Source: Terriglobia bacterium (GTDB taxonomy: Bacteria; Acidobacteriota; Terriglobia; Bryobacterales; Bryobacteraceae). From it: DNA of 64,000 nt. Of the stretch, positions 26,490 to 33,527 are shown piece by piece. Numbering within the stretch: the first letter of the stretch is position 1; every line of letters begins with the position of its first letter. The translations under genes and the position numbers were made by a program. The stretch covers positions 1 through 64,000 of the forward strand of contig JAIQEX010000010.1 of the NCBI GenBank assembly GCA_020073615.1, read 5' to 3'. Below the pieces are notes generated by a model, which saw only the letters and a list, made by a program, of their open reading frames with translations, did no database searches and was not told the DNA's origin.

Positions 26490-26505
26490 TTACCAGATTT
26501 GGTAA
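26490..26505. promoter_or_regulatory. Palindromic operator candidate upstream of the lasso locus
   Basis: TTACCA-gatt-TGGTAA is a perfect 6-bp inverted repeat with a 4-bp spacer, 60 bases before the first lasso-locus gene. It lies in the only sizeable gap between the NarL-type regulator and the locus. The stem is too short and AT-rich for a good terminator, so an operator is more likely. Confidence 0.4.
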
Positions 26506-26565
26506 CAACCGTTCTAGCAGATTGGGCGATTCGCTGCGGCTCCACACTGCCGCAGACTGGATTCC

Positions 26566-27123
26566 ATGTTGAGACATACCCGCCTCAACAGGGGGCCGGA
26601 GGCGTTGCTATGGGCTCCACTGCCGTTTGCCGCCGCGCGATCGGGGCCGCCCCCGAGGACCAGCGGCGTACTGCCCCACATACAACTCGATCAGTGGCCG
26701 CCCCCTGCCATCGTTGCGCGCCTTATTGATCGCAGTCTCCAGTTTCCCCACGTGCGCGCGCGGCAGAGCCGGATGGCCTCCCCCGAGACGCAGGCCCTGT
26801 GGGTGTCCGACGAGCGCGCTCTCGGCCCCGCCGAGGCGTTCATCGACGGCCTCGAATTCTGCCATCTTCACGCGGCGCCGGAGGGCAGCCTCCATTTGAC
26901 GCTGCCGCGGGAGGTTCGCCCGCAAGTTCTGAAATTGGGCTGGGCCGAACTGCATCTGCTGGTCCGCGCCGGGTTCCTGCCGGAGTCGCTGGTGCTGGTC
27001 TATGCCCCACGGAACGACTCCGAGTTGGAGATCGCGCTGCGGCTGGTCCAGATTTCGTGCCAGTTCGCGCAGGGTGTCTATGACCGGTTGCGCTCGCCGC
27101 GGCGTGAGGCGATCCATGGGTAA
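26566..27123 (+). CDS. Luciferase-like DUF5519 protein of the lasso locus
   Basis: A 185-residue protein. From about residue 40 on, LDQWPPPAIVARLIDRSLQF, GLEFCHLHAAPEGSLHLTLP, KLGWAELHLLVRAGFLPES and ELEIALRLVQISCQFA follow the layout of DUF5519 ('luciferase family') proteins: a conserved HLH core, a basic Pro-Arg segment and a C-terminal helix. The first 35 residues are Pro/Ala-rich and may not be part of the domain. The stop overlaps the cyclase start by eight bases, so it belongs to the RiPP operon. Despite the name no light-emitting activity is implied. It may be a tailoring, chaperone or immunity factor. Confidence 0.72.
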   Translation: MLRHTRLNRGPEALLWAPLPFAAARSGPPPRTSGVLPHIQLDQWPPPAIVARLIDRSLQFPHVRARQSRMASPETQALWVSDERALGPAEAFIDGLEFCHLHAAPEGSLHLTLPREVRPQVLKLGWAELHLLVRAGFLPESLVLVYAPRNDSELEIALRLVQISCQFAQGVYDRLRSPRREAIHG

Positions 27124-28978
27124 ATTGGCGGGCATTTTTTACTTCGATTTGCGGCCGGTCTCCCCGGAAGATCGCGATCGGGTTGGGCGGAGCCTCGATG
27201 GTCCGGAGCCCGCCGCTCTGGAGATCTACGGCGCTCCCGGACTTTTGATGGCATACGCCGCATCGCCCGATTCCCGGCGCGACCGCGGCGCCGGCTGTTG
27301 CTCGGCGGGCCACCGCGCGTGCACCTTTGACGGCCGGCTGGACAACCGCGCCGAGCTGCTTGCCAGGCTTGACGAAAACCGATCGCGGGCGCCCGCCAGC
27401 GCCGTTGCCCTCGCCATCCATGAGGCCGATGGCCCTGCGGGATTGGGCCGGCTCGTGGGCGACTGGAGCCTGGCCATTTGGAACGCGCGGAATCGGACCG
27501 TATCGCTCGCCAGCGACTACGCCGGCACCCGTCCGCTTTATTTCCATCGGACGGCCAGCCGCCTCATCTGGTCCTCGTCGCTCAAAGATATCGCCGAGTG
27601 GGCCCGCGCCGGAGACCTCGACGAAGACTACGCAGCCGCCTTCCTCAGCCGCGGCCTCGCTGCACATCGAACGCCGTATCGCGGCGTTCTCCCGGTCCCC
27701 GCGGGTTCCATCGTCAGCGTATCGCCCCAGCGGTTGGAGACGACCAAGTATTGGAGCCTTCCGGTCAGCCGGACCATCCACTATCGAGACGAGTCGCAAT
27801 ATGAAGAGCAACTGCGGGTGTTGTTTCAGGAAGCGGTTGCCGCCCGCCTCGACACCGCCGCGCCGGTCTGCGCCGAACTGAGCGGCGGCCTGGACTCGTC
27901 GTCGGTGGTCTCCATGGCCCACCGCTTGATTCAGGGCGGCAAGGTCCGAGCGCCCGGACTGGTCAGCTTCAGCTATCGCTCCGCCGGGTCTACCGACGAA
28001 CAGTTTTACCGCGCGGTGGAGCAGAGCTGTAACCTTCCGGCGGTCCATCTGGAAACCGGCGAATACCCCGCCACCTCCCCGGACTTCGCCGCCGCCGCGC
28101 CCCTGTTGTGGGGGCCGCGCCTGACCGAGGTGGCGCGCCGCATGGCGGCGGGCGGATCGCGTGTGTTCCTCACCGGCCAGCTTGGCGACCTGATGATGGG
28201 AAACTGGCTCGACGATTCCGAACAGGCCGGCGACTACCTGCGGCAGGGCCGGTTTTCGCAAGCCGTGCGCGAGGCTTTTGCCTGGAGCCATTCCCTGCGG
28301 GTCCCCGTCTATTCCATTCTCGGGCGCGCGCTCGGAGTGGCCTCTTCGGTCAACGCGGATATGGCGCGAAACGCGGCCGGCCACGCTGCTTATGGCGACT
28401 CCCTCAGCCCCGGCCTGAGCAGAATCGCCGCCCTTCACGAGCGCGGCCTCTCCGCACAGGACTGGCTGCGGCACGCGTTGCCGGCTCGCCGAAAACGGCT
28501 CAAGGCGCTCCATGAGGTTCTGCAATGCCGGGCCTTGCAATGTCCCGAACCCATGCAAGGCGTCGAGTACTGCCATCCGTTTCTCCACCGCCCGCTGGTG
28601 GAATTCATGCTGGCCATTCCGCCCGCGGCCGTCTGCCGGCCGGGCGAGCCCCGGCGCCTGATGCGCCGCGCCTTCGCCGGCATCGTTCCCGATCTGGTGC
28701 TTCGCCGCCGCTCCAAGGGAGGCTACGACGCCATGTTCCTGAACGCTCTCCGGCCGTGCGCCTCCGAGCTTCTGCGCCGTCCCGGAGAGATAGGTCTGGT
28801 GCAGCTTGGTTACGTGGACCGCCGCAGCGTTGAATTCCGCCTGCGCAGGCTGGTGGCGGGTCTGGAGTGCAATGAATCGCAGTTGCGCCACCTGATTCTG
28901 TTCGAATTCTGGCTGCGCAATCGAGAGCAGGCCGGCAGCGCCGCCGATGGGCGCGCCACGGCGCCGGCGGCGGCGTAG
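27116..28978 (+). CDS. Lasso peptide cyclase (asparagine synthetase-like, 'C' protein)
   Basis: A 620-residue member of the asparagine synthase B superfamily. The N-terminus MGKLAGIFYFDL has no catalytic Cys at position 2, so glutaminase activity is not expected. This is as known for McjC-type lasso cyclases. The glutaminase-like fold remains (HRACTFDGRLDNRAELLARL, GDWSLAIWNARNRTVSLASD). The synthetase domain has the PP-loop SGGLDSSS at about 256-263 and RRRSKGGYDAMFLN near the end. It is expected to adenylate the Asp side chain and close the macrolactam ring. Start 27116 overlaps the DUF5519 gene; the ORF-track start is upstream in that gene. B1, B2 and the precursor follow. Confidence 0.88.
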   Translation: MGKLAGIFYFDLRPVSPEDRDRVGRSLDGPEPAALEIYGAPGLLMAYAASPDSRRDRGAGCCSAGHRACTFDGRLDNRAELLARLDENRSRAPASAVALAIHEADGPAGLGRLVGDWSLAIWNARNRTVSLASDYAGTRPLYFHRTASRLIWSSSLKDIAEWARAGDLDEDYAAAFLSRGLAAHRTPYRGVLPVPAGSIVSVSPQRLETTKYWSLPVSRTIHYRDESQYEEQLRVLFQEAVAARLDTAAPVCAELSGGLDSSSVVSMAHRLIQGGKVRAPGLVSFSYRSAGSTDEQFYRAVEQSCNLPAVHLETGEYPATSPDFAAAAPLLWGPRLTEVARRMAAGGSRVFLTGQLGDLMMGNWLDDSEQAGDYLRQGRFSQAVREAFAWSHSLRVPVYSILGRALGVASSVNADMARNAAGHAAYGDSLSPGLSRIAALHERGLSAQDWLRHALPARRKRLKALHEVLQCRALQCPEPMQGVEYCHPFLHRPLVEFMLAIPPAAVCRPGEPRRLMRRAFAGIVPDLVLRRRSKGGYDAMFLNALRPCASELLRRPGEIGLVQLGYVDRRSVEFRLRRLVAGLECNESQLRHLILFEFWLRNREQAGSAADGRATAPAAA

Positions 28979-29110
28979 CGGTGGCGGTAGAACCCGGCGA
29001 TGGCGGCATCACCTGAAATGGGTACGAAACGATAAGAGAATTCGGGATTGTGGGGGATCGGAACATAACGTAGCCTCAGGGGGAGTTCAGCCCTGCAAAT
29101 TCGGAGGGTC

Positions 29111-29470
29111 ATGTTCACGTCATTTCGCCGGGCCATCCGGCACTTCCGCTACCGGCGCGCGGCGCAATCCGTGGCGCAGCCGAAACCGCCCGGGGAGGGT
29201 GTACCGATTGTCCCCGCGGAAGTCCGGGCGTCGACCGGCGGCGGCGCTCTATTGCTGCTCGACACCGGGCAGGGCCTTCTCTTCAAGTCCAACTCTACGG
29301 GCGCCCGTATCTGGCAGGGTCTGGTGGAGGGCAAATCCATGACGGCCGTTGCCCAACAATTGAGCGAGGAATATGGCATCGCGCCGGAGCGCACAGCAGG
29401 AGACATCGAACGCTTCCTGGCGGATCTCCGGGCCAACGGTCTGCTGACGGTTGCTCAGGGGAGCCGATGA
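29111..29470 (+). CDS. PqqD-like RiPP recognition element (lasso B1)
   Basis: A 119-residue protein. A basic N-terminal helix (MFTSFRRAIRHFRYRRAAQS) precedes a winged-helix PqqD/RRE domain: GALLLLDTGQGLLFKSNSTG, ARIWQGLVEGKSMTAVAQQL, YGIAPERTAGDIERFLADLR. In lasso systems this domain binds the leader YxxP motif and presents the precursor to the protease and cyclase. The start has GGAGG eight nt upstream (ttcggagggtcATG). It overlaps the B2 gene by four bases. It is slightly longer than a bare RRE because of the N-terminal helix. Confidence 0.85.
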   Translation: MFTSFRRAIRHFRYRRAAQSVAQPKPPGEGVPIVPAEVRASTGGGALLLLDTGQGLLFKSNSTGARIWQGLVEGKSMTAVAQQLSEEYGIAPERTAGDIERFLADLRANGLLTVAQGSR

Positions 29471-29856
29471 TCGCGCGCCTCTCCCGCAGCCTGTTGATCG
29501 CGCAAGCCCTCTGGCAACTGCTTCGCTATGACGTGGTGCTCAGAGCAGGGGGCTTCCGCCGCATTCATCGCGACCTGGGCCGGCGGCGCCCCAAGCCGGC
29601 GGGCGGCGCTCCCAGCCGGGAAGCGCGCATCTGCGAGGCCATGCGGTGGGCCCTTTCGTTGTACTGCAAGCCGGCCCTGTGTTTGCAGCGTGCGGTTGCC
29701 ACTGCTCGTCTGTTGCGGCGGCACGGCATGGAAGCGCACGTCGTGATCGGATACCGGCCCGAGCCGTTCTTCGGGCACGCCTGGGTCGAGATTGAGGGCC
29801 GGGTAGTGGACGATTCGCCGGCCTGGCAGCGCCTGCATGTTTTGGAGCGAATTTAG
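29467..29856 (+). CDS. Lasso peptide leader peptidase (B2, transglutaminase-like)
   Basis: A 129-residue cysteine peptidase of the B2 family. The catalytic triad is readable: C72 in KPALCLQRAVATARLL, H104 in FFGHAWVEIEG and D115/D116 in VVDDSPAW. This enzyme removes the leader peptide after delivery by B1. It overlaps the B1 stop (ATGA) and is followed 18 nt later by the precursor gene, which has its own strong ribosome-binding site. Length and residue spacing are normal for stand-alone B2 proteins. Confidence 0.88.
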   Translation: MIARLSRSLLIAQALWQLLRYDVVLRAGGFRRIHRDLGRRRPKPAGGAPSREARICEAMRWALSLYCKPALCLQRAVATARLLRRHGMEAHVVIGYRPEPFFGHAWVEIEGRVVDDSPAWQRLHVLERI

Positions 29857-29874
29857 AAAGTGAAAAGGAGAAAC

Positions 29875-30027
29875 ATGATTCCGTACCAAGCGCCCGTGCT
29901 CGACAAAATCGGCAAAGCCGAGGAAGTGATCCGTGGCATCCTGTCCACCGGAACGGATATCGACGGACAGTCGTTCACCAACGATTTTGAGTTCCTGGAC
30001 GACCGCGACGATGCATCCGGCCGCTAG
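29875..30027 (+). CDS. Lasso peptide precursor (A), 50 codons, absent from ORF track
   Basis: An ATG with a perfect AAGGAG five bases upstream opens a 50-residue peptide. Its leader YQAPVLDKIGKAEEVIRG matches the lasso leader pattern Y-x-x-P-x-L-x3-G in exact register. By that register residue 16 after the first Tyr should be Thr (core position -2); here it is Ile. The core would start at G21, and the Asp at core position 8 (GILSTGTD) gives an 8-residue macrolactam. The predicted tail is about 22 residues, long and acidic, ending DDASGR. It follows B2 immediately. An alternative core at G31 fits less well. Confidence 0.8.
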   Translation: MIPYQAPVLDKIGKAEEVIRGILSTGTDIDGQSFTNDFEFLDDRDDASGR

Positions 30028-30042
30028 CGCGAAGGGAAAACC

Positions 30043-30255
30043 ATGCCCCGCACCTCCCGAAAGCAAAAGCGTTCCGTGGGCCGCCCGCGGCGCCACGTTG
30101 AGCCCGACCAGATCAACAACCTCCGCGGCCAGGGTTTGAGTTTCCGGGAGATCGCGCAACAAACGGGGCTCGGCTACGGCACGGTGCGCAGAGTCCTCCT
30201 GAGAAGCGGTTCGTCTTCCCCGGAGACCGGCCCATCCGGTAACGCAGAATCATAG
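30043..30255 (+). CDS. Small resolvase-type helix-turn-helix protein
   Basis: A 70-residue basic protein. The segment GRPRRHVEPDQINNLRGQGL then SFREIAQQTGLGYGTVRRVL is the HTH_7 DNA-binding module usually found at the C-terminus of serine recombinases, here without a catalytic domain. The start has GAAGGG upstream, and the gene begins 15 nt after the lasso precursor stop, so it is probably in the same transcript. It may be a small regulator of the locus or the leftover tail of a recombinase. Confidence 0.65.
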   Translation: MPRTSRKQKRSVGRPRRHVEPDQINNLRGQGLSFREIAQQTGLGYGTVRRVLLRSGSSSPETGPSGNAES

Positions 30256-30320
30256 AAGCGCCGCGCCAACCCCTCGGCGGGCTTCCCGAGCCGCCATAAT
30301 AGTTGACGGGAGGTGGTCCG

Positions 30321-30926
30321 TTGCAGGTTGCGCCCAACGAATTGCGCCAGTATTACTCGTCCCTCTCCGACGAGATGCTTCTGGAGATCGATCCGGCCGA
30401 TCTCACGGATGCTGCGCGGCAATGCTACCAGAGCGAGTTTGCGAAAAGGGGTCTGTCGCCGGACGCCGCGCCCCCACCGGCGGCGGATGAGCATGCAGAG
30501 GCAGGCTTGGAGGTGGAACCCGATTGGCTGGAGCATGCCGCCTGCCCGTGCTCCTTCACGTCAGTCCCGGGCTCAAACCACGCACCCGATGCGGAGCGCG
30601 CGCGAGAGGTTTTGCTGGCTGCCGGAATTCCCTGCCATCTCTCCGCGATTTCGCCCGACCCGCGGAATGAAGACTCTCCACGCTTCGAGGAATACCGCGT
30701 GCTGGTTCCGGCCTCGCTCAACCTCAAAGCCATAAGCGTGCTCGACCAGGAGATCTTCAACGCGGATCTCGAGGCCGATTGGCGAACGCATTTTGCGGAC
30801 CTGCCGGATGAGGACCTCCGCGCGCTCCATCCGGAAGTCATCTGCGCCGGTCTGTTGGACCGCGTGGAGCGCCTGACCCGGGCCTATAACGACGAGATCG
30901 CGCGGCGAAGGGCGGAACGGGCGTAA
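30321..30926 (+). CDS. Hypothetical protein with DUF2007-like segment
   Basis: A 201-residue acidic soluble protein starting at TTG with GGGAGG upstream. The N-terminal part (QYYSSLSDEMLLEIDPADLT, YQSEFAKRG) is helical and appears to be repeated near the C-terminus (HFADLPDEDLRALHPEVICA). The middle (DAERAREVLLAAGIPCHLSA, YRVLVPASLNLKA) resembles the DUF2007 putative signal-transducing fold. No catalytic motif is visible. It sits between the lasso locus and a TA pair with no clear link to either. Confidence 0.6.
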   Translation: MQVAPNELRQYYSSLSDEMLLEIDPADLTDAARQCYQSEFAKRGLSPDAAPPPAADEHAEAGLEVEPDWLEHAACPCSFTSVPGSNHAPDAERAREVLLAAGIPCHLSAISPDPRNEDSPRFEEYRVLVPASLNLKAISVLDQEIFNADLEADWRTHFADLPDEDLRALHPEVICAGLLDRVERLTRAYNDEIARRRAERA

Positions 30927-30998
30927 GGCTCCGCCGCGCTTTGCGATGTGCGGCAGTTTGCCGTACAATCATATGAGAGTCAGGGAGCAGTGCCCACG

Positions 30999-31265
30999 AT
31001 GCCAAAGCTGGAGCGATTAGAGGCCCGCGTTACGAACCGGCAAAAACGCCTGATCGAACGCGCCGCGAACCTGGAAGGGCGCTCCATTACCGATTTTGTG
31101 GTGGCTGTGACGCAAGCTGCAGCCAGGCAGGTGGTTGAGGAGCATGAGATCTTAAAGCTCACGGCCAAGGACCGCGAGGTGTTCGTGGATGCGTTGCTGC
31201 ACCCGGCCGAGCCTAACGCCAGGCTCCGCGAAGCCGTCCGGCGAAACCACCGCCGCCTCAGGTAG
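30999..31265 (+). CDS. DUF1778/TacA-type antitoxin
   Basis: An 88-residue ribbon-helix-helix antitoxin. KLERLEARVTNRQKRLIERA followed by LEGRSITDFVVAVTQAAARQ is the DUF1778 DNA-binding half. KLTAKDREVFVDALLHPAEP is the C-terminal segment that wraps the acetyltransferase toxin. I chose the ATG at 30999; a GTG at 30990 is also possible. The GNAT toxin starts 9 nt downstream. These complexes usually repress their own promoter. Confidence 0.85.
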   Translation: MPKLERLEARVTNRQKRLIERAANLEGRSITDFVVAVTQAAARQVVEEHEILKLTAKDREVFVDALLHPAEPNARLREAVRRNHRRLR

Positions 31266-31274
31266 CAGGTCGAC

Positions 31275-31790
31275 GTGGAAGCGTTCCAACGAGCCATAGA
31301 GCCATTCCAAAAGCATCGCCACTCCAGAGACGACTTTTCCTGTGAAGTAGAATCGTTGGAGCGGTATTTTAAGACCCAGGCGGCTCAAGAGGTCGCGAAA
31401 AAGGTTGCCGCGGTCTTCGTACTCGCTGAAGGCCGCACGGTCATCGGCTATTACACGCTCTCGAGTTACACCATCGATGGCGGCGAATTGCCGGATGAAG
31501 TTGCGAAACACCTGCCGAACTATCCGAAGTTGCCGGCCATTCTGATTGGCCGGCTGGCCCGCGACAAGAAGTATGCCCGTCAAGGAGTGGGCGAAACACT
31601 GCTGGTGGACGCGTTGCGGCGAAGCCTGGAAAACACCGCAAGAGTCGGCGCCGTCGCGGTGGTTGTGGAAGCAGAAAACGAAAAAGCTCGCAAGTTCTAC
31701 CTCGACTACGGGTTCATCCCGTTCCCCGGCCATCGGGACAAGCTGTTCATGCCGATGGGGACCATACAGAAGACTTTTTCGCCGGTCTGA
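31275..31790 (+). CDS. GNAT-family acetyltransferase toxin (TacT/AtaT-like)
   Basis: A 171-residue GNAT acetyltransferase. FSCEVESLERYFKTQAAQEV is the typical opening of TacT-like toxins. ILIGRLARDKKYARQGVGET contains the acetyl-CoA loop. Later come VVVEAENEKARKFYLDYGF and a short C-terminal strand. The family acetylates the amino group of charged tRNAs and blocks translation. It starts at GTG nine bases after the antitoxin stop. The frame is intact. A tRNA-Val gene on the opposite strand starts within 30 nt of its end. Confidence 0.86.
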   Translation: MEAFQRAIEPFQKHRHSRDDFSCEVESLERYFKTQAAQEVAKKVAAVFVLAEGRTVIGYYTLSSYTIDGGELPDEVAKHLPNYPKLPAILIGRLARDKKYARQGVGETLLVDALRRSLENTARVGAVAVVVEAENEKARKFYLDYGFIPFPGHRDKLFMPMGTIQKTFSPV

Positions 31791-31813
31791 GCTGGCTCAT
31801 CCGCCAAGACGCA

Positions 31814-31890
31814 TGGTGGGCGGTCGCGGGCTCGAACCGCGGACCTTCTGGGTGTAAACCAGACGCTCTAACCAACTGAGCTAACCGCCC
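31814..31890 (-). tRNA. tRNA-Val (anticodon TAC), CCA encoded
   Basis: On the minus strand the sequence folds into a full cloverleaf. The acceptor stem is GGGCGGT/ACCGCCC, the D-arm GCTC...GAGC, the anticodon stem TCTGG/CCAGA with loop TTTACAC (anticodon TAC), and the T-arm CGCGG/CCGCG with loop TTCGAGC. A genomically encoded CCA follows the discriminator A. It lies between the GNAT toxin and the amidohydrolase with its 3' end facing the accessory region. Confidence 0.95.
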
Positions 31891-31961
31891 GGACGATGGG
31901 TCTCTTCCATTCTAGCCATCCTCGCCCGCGCCGCGCCAGACCGTTGTGGCACAATCTACCC

Positions 31962-33452
31962 ATGATGCCCCGTGCCCTTCTCGCCGGCTTCGGCCTCCTT
32001 CTCGTGGCCGCTGCGGCTTTCGGCCAGGCTCCCGCCAGCGGGAAGCGCGTGCACCGCCTGCTGATCCACAATGCCACCGTGGTGGACGGCAACGGCACAC
32101 CCGCCAGCGGGCCCAAGGACATCCTTATCGAGAACAACACCATCGCCGACGTCATCCCGCTCGATGCGGTCTCGCTCTCGCGCGGCGGGCGTGGGTCGAC
32201 GCAGGCCGACGCCGTCATCGACGCCACCGGCAAGTACGTGCTGCCCGGCCTCATCAACGCGCACGCCCATCTGCAGGAGGAGCGCGGCGGAAAACCGCAG
32301 CCCATCGAGTACGAGCTGAGTATCTGGCTGGCCTGCGGGATCACCACCGTGCGCGACGTCGGCAGCGATACCAAGCGGGCCATCGAGCTGCGCCGCCAGA
32401 GCGCGGAAGGCGAAATCGCCGCGCCGCGCATTTTCATCTATCCCATGTTCGGCCGCCCGCGCAACGCCGCCGAAGCCCGCGCCCGCGTCCGCGAGCTCAA
32501 AGGCATGGGCGCCGACGGCATCAAGATCCTGGGCATCGACCGCGACACCATGGAGGCCATGGAGGACGAGGCCCACGCGCTGGGCCTGCGCGTGGCGCAC
32601 CACGCCGGCGTCGAAGAGACCAATGCCTGGGACGATATCCGCTTCGGCACCACGAGCATCGAGCACTGGTACGGCATCCCCGATGCGGCCATCGACAGCG
32701 GCGTCCAGAACTTCCCGTCCACCTATAACTACAACAACGAGACCGACCGCTTCCGCTACGCCGGCCGCCTGTGGCGCGAAGCCAATCCGGAGCGGCTCAC
32801 CAAAGTGCTGCAGGCCATGGTGGATGGGCACGTCGCCTGGGACCCCACGCTGGATATTTACGAAGCCAGCCGCGACCTCGCGCGCGCGCAGACGCAGCCG
32901 TGGTTCGCCCAATACCTGCACCCCACGCTCGAGGAATACTTTCGCCCCAACCCCGCCAACCACGGCTCGTACTTCATCGGCTGGAGCTCGACCGACGAAG
33001 TATTCTGGAAAGAAAACTATCGCCTGTGGATGGCCGCCCTCCGCCAGTTCGACCGCCTGGGCGGCCTCATCGGCATGGGCGACGACGCCGGTTTCATCTA
33101 TCAGATGTACGGCTTCGGCCTGATCCGCGGCATGGAGCTGCACCAGGAGGCGGGCTTTCACCCGCTGAAGATCATCCAGCAGGCGACCGGCAACAATGCG
33201 AAAATCCTGGGACAGGAAAACCGTCTGGGCCGCGTGCGCGCCGGCTTTGCCGCCGACCTTATCGTGGTCAACGGCAATCCGCTCGAGAACCTGAAAGTCC
33301 TCTACCCCACCGGCGTGGAGGAGATCCGCGACGGCAAGGCGGTGCGCGGCGGCGGCATCGAATGGACCATCAAGGACGGCATCCCGTATCACGCCCCCAC
33401 GCTGCTGGCGCGGGTAAGAGAAATCGTAGCGGAAGCTCGCAAGCACCAATAA
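31962..33452 (+). CDS. Secreted amidohydrolase-family protein
   Basis: A 496-residue metal-dependent hydrolase. A Sec signal (ALLAGFGLLLVAAAAFGQA) precedes the TIM-barrel domain. The metal motif is INAHAHLQEE, with further ligands in RVAHHAGVEE and GTTSIEHWYG, and GMGDDAGF as the likely catalytic Asp region. KILGQENRLGRVRAGFAADL marks the C-terminal composite domain. I used the ATG at 31962 (MMPRALLAG). The ORF-track extension overlaps the tRNA flank. Related enzymes include imidazolonepropionase-like hydrolases and exported dipeptidases; the substrate is unknown. Confidence 0.85.
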   Translation: MMPRALLAGFGLLLVAAAAFGQAPASGKRVHRLLIHNATVVDGNGTPASGPKDILIENNTIADVIPLDAVSLSRGGRGSTQADAVIDATGKYVLPGLINAHAHLQEERGGKPQPIEYELSIWLACGITTVRDVGSDTKRAIELRRQSAEGEIAAPRIFIYPMFGRPRNAAEARARVRELKGMGADGIKILGIDRDTMEAMEDEAHALGLRVAHHAGVEETNAWDDIRFGTTSIEHWYGIPDAAIDSGVQNFPSTYNYNNETDRFRYAGRLWREANPERLTKVLQAMVDGHVAWDPTLDIYEASRDLARAQTQPWFAQYLHPTLEEYFRPNPANHGSYFIGWSSTDEVFWKENYRLWMAALRQFDRLGGLIGMGDDAGFIYQMYGFGLIRGMELHQEAGFHPLKIIQQATGNNAKILGQENRLGRVRAGFAADLIVVNGNPLENLKVLYPTGVEEIRDGKAVRGGGIEWTIKDGIPYHAPTLLARVREIVAEARKHQ

Positions 33453-33527
33453 AAGCGCGGCGCGCAGGGCCGGCCTTCCCCCGGTTCCCGGCCCCCGAAC
33501 GCCAGCCCCGGGAGCGAAGCGGGCCCC

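Noticed and set aside
26840-28891. 683-aa minus-strand ORF over the lasso cyclase
   Set aside because: The forward frame has the PP-loop and family motifs; the reverse frame has none.
28979-29110. Possible second small precursor between cyclase and B1
   Set aside because: Only a five-codon ATG frame is found on the plus strand, and the minus-strand ORF (28810-29136) lacks any leader motif.
29965-30027. Alternative lasso core starting at G31 (GQSFTND...)
   Set aside because: It would allow a 7- or 9-residue ring, but it breaks the leader spacing that fits G21 exactly.
31546-31857. ORF ending GGRGLEPRTFWV
   Set aside because: The tail is the reverse complement of tRNA-Val, a known annotation artefact. 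The real gene here is the GNAT toxin in another frame.
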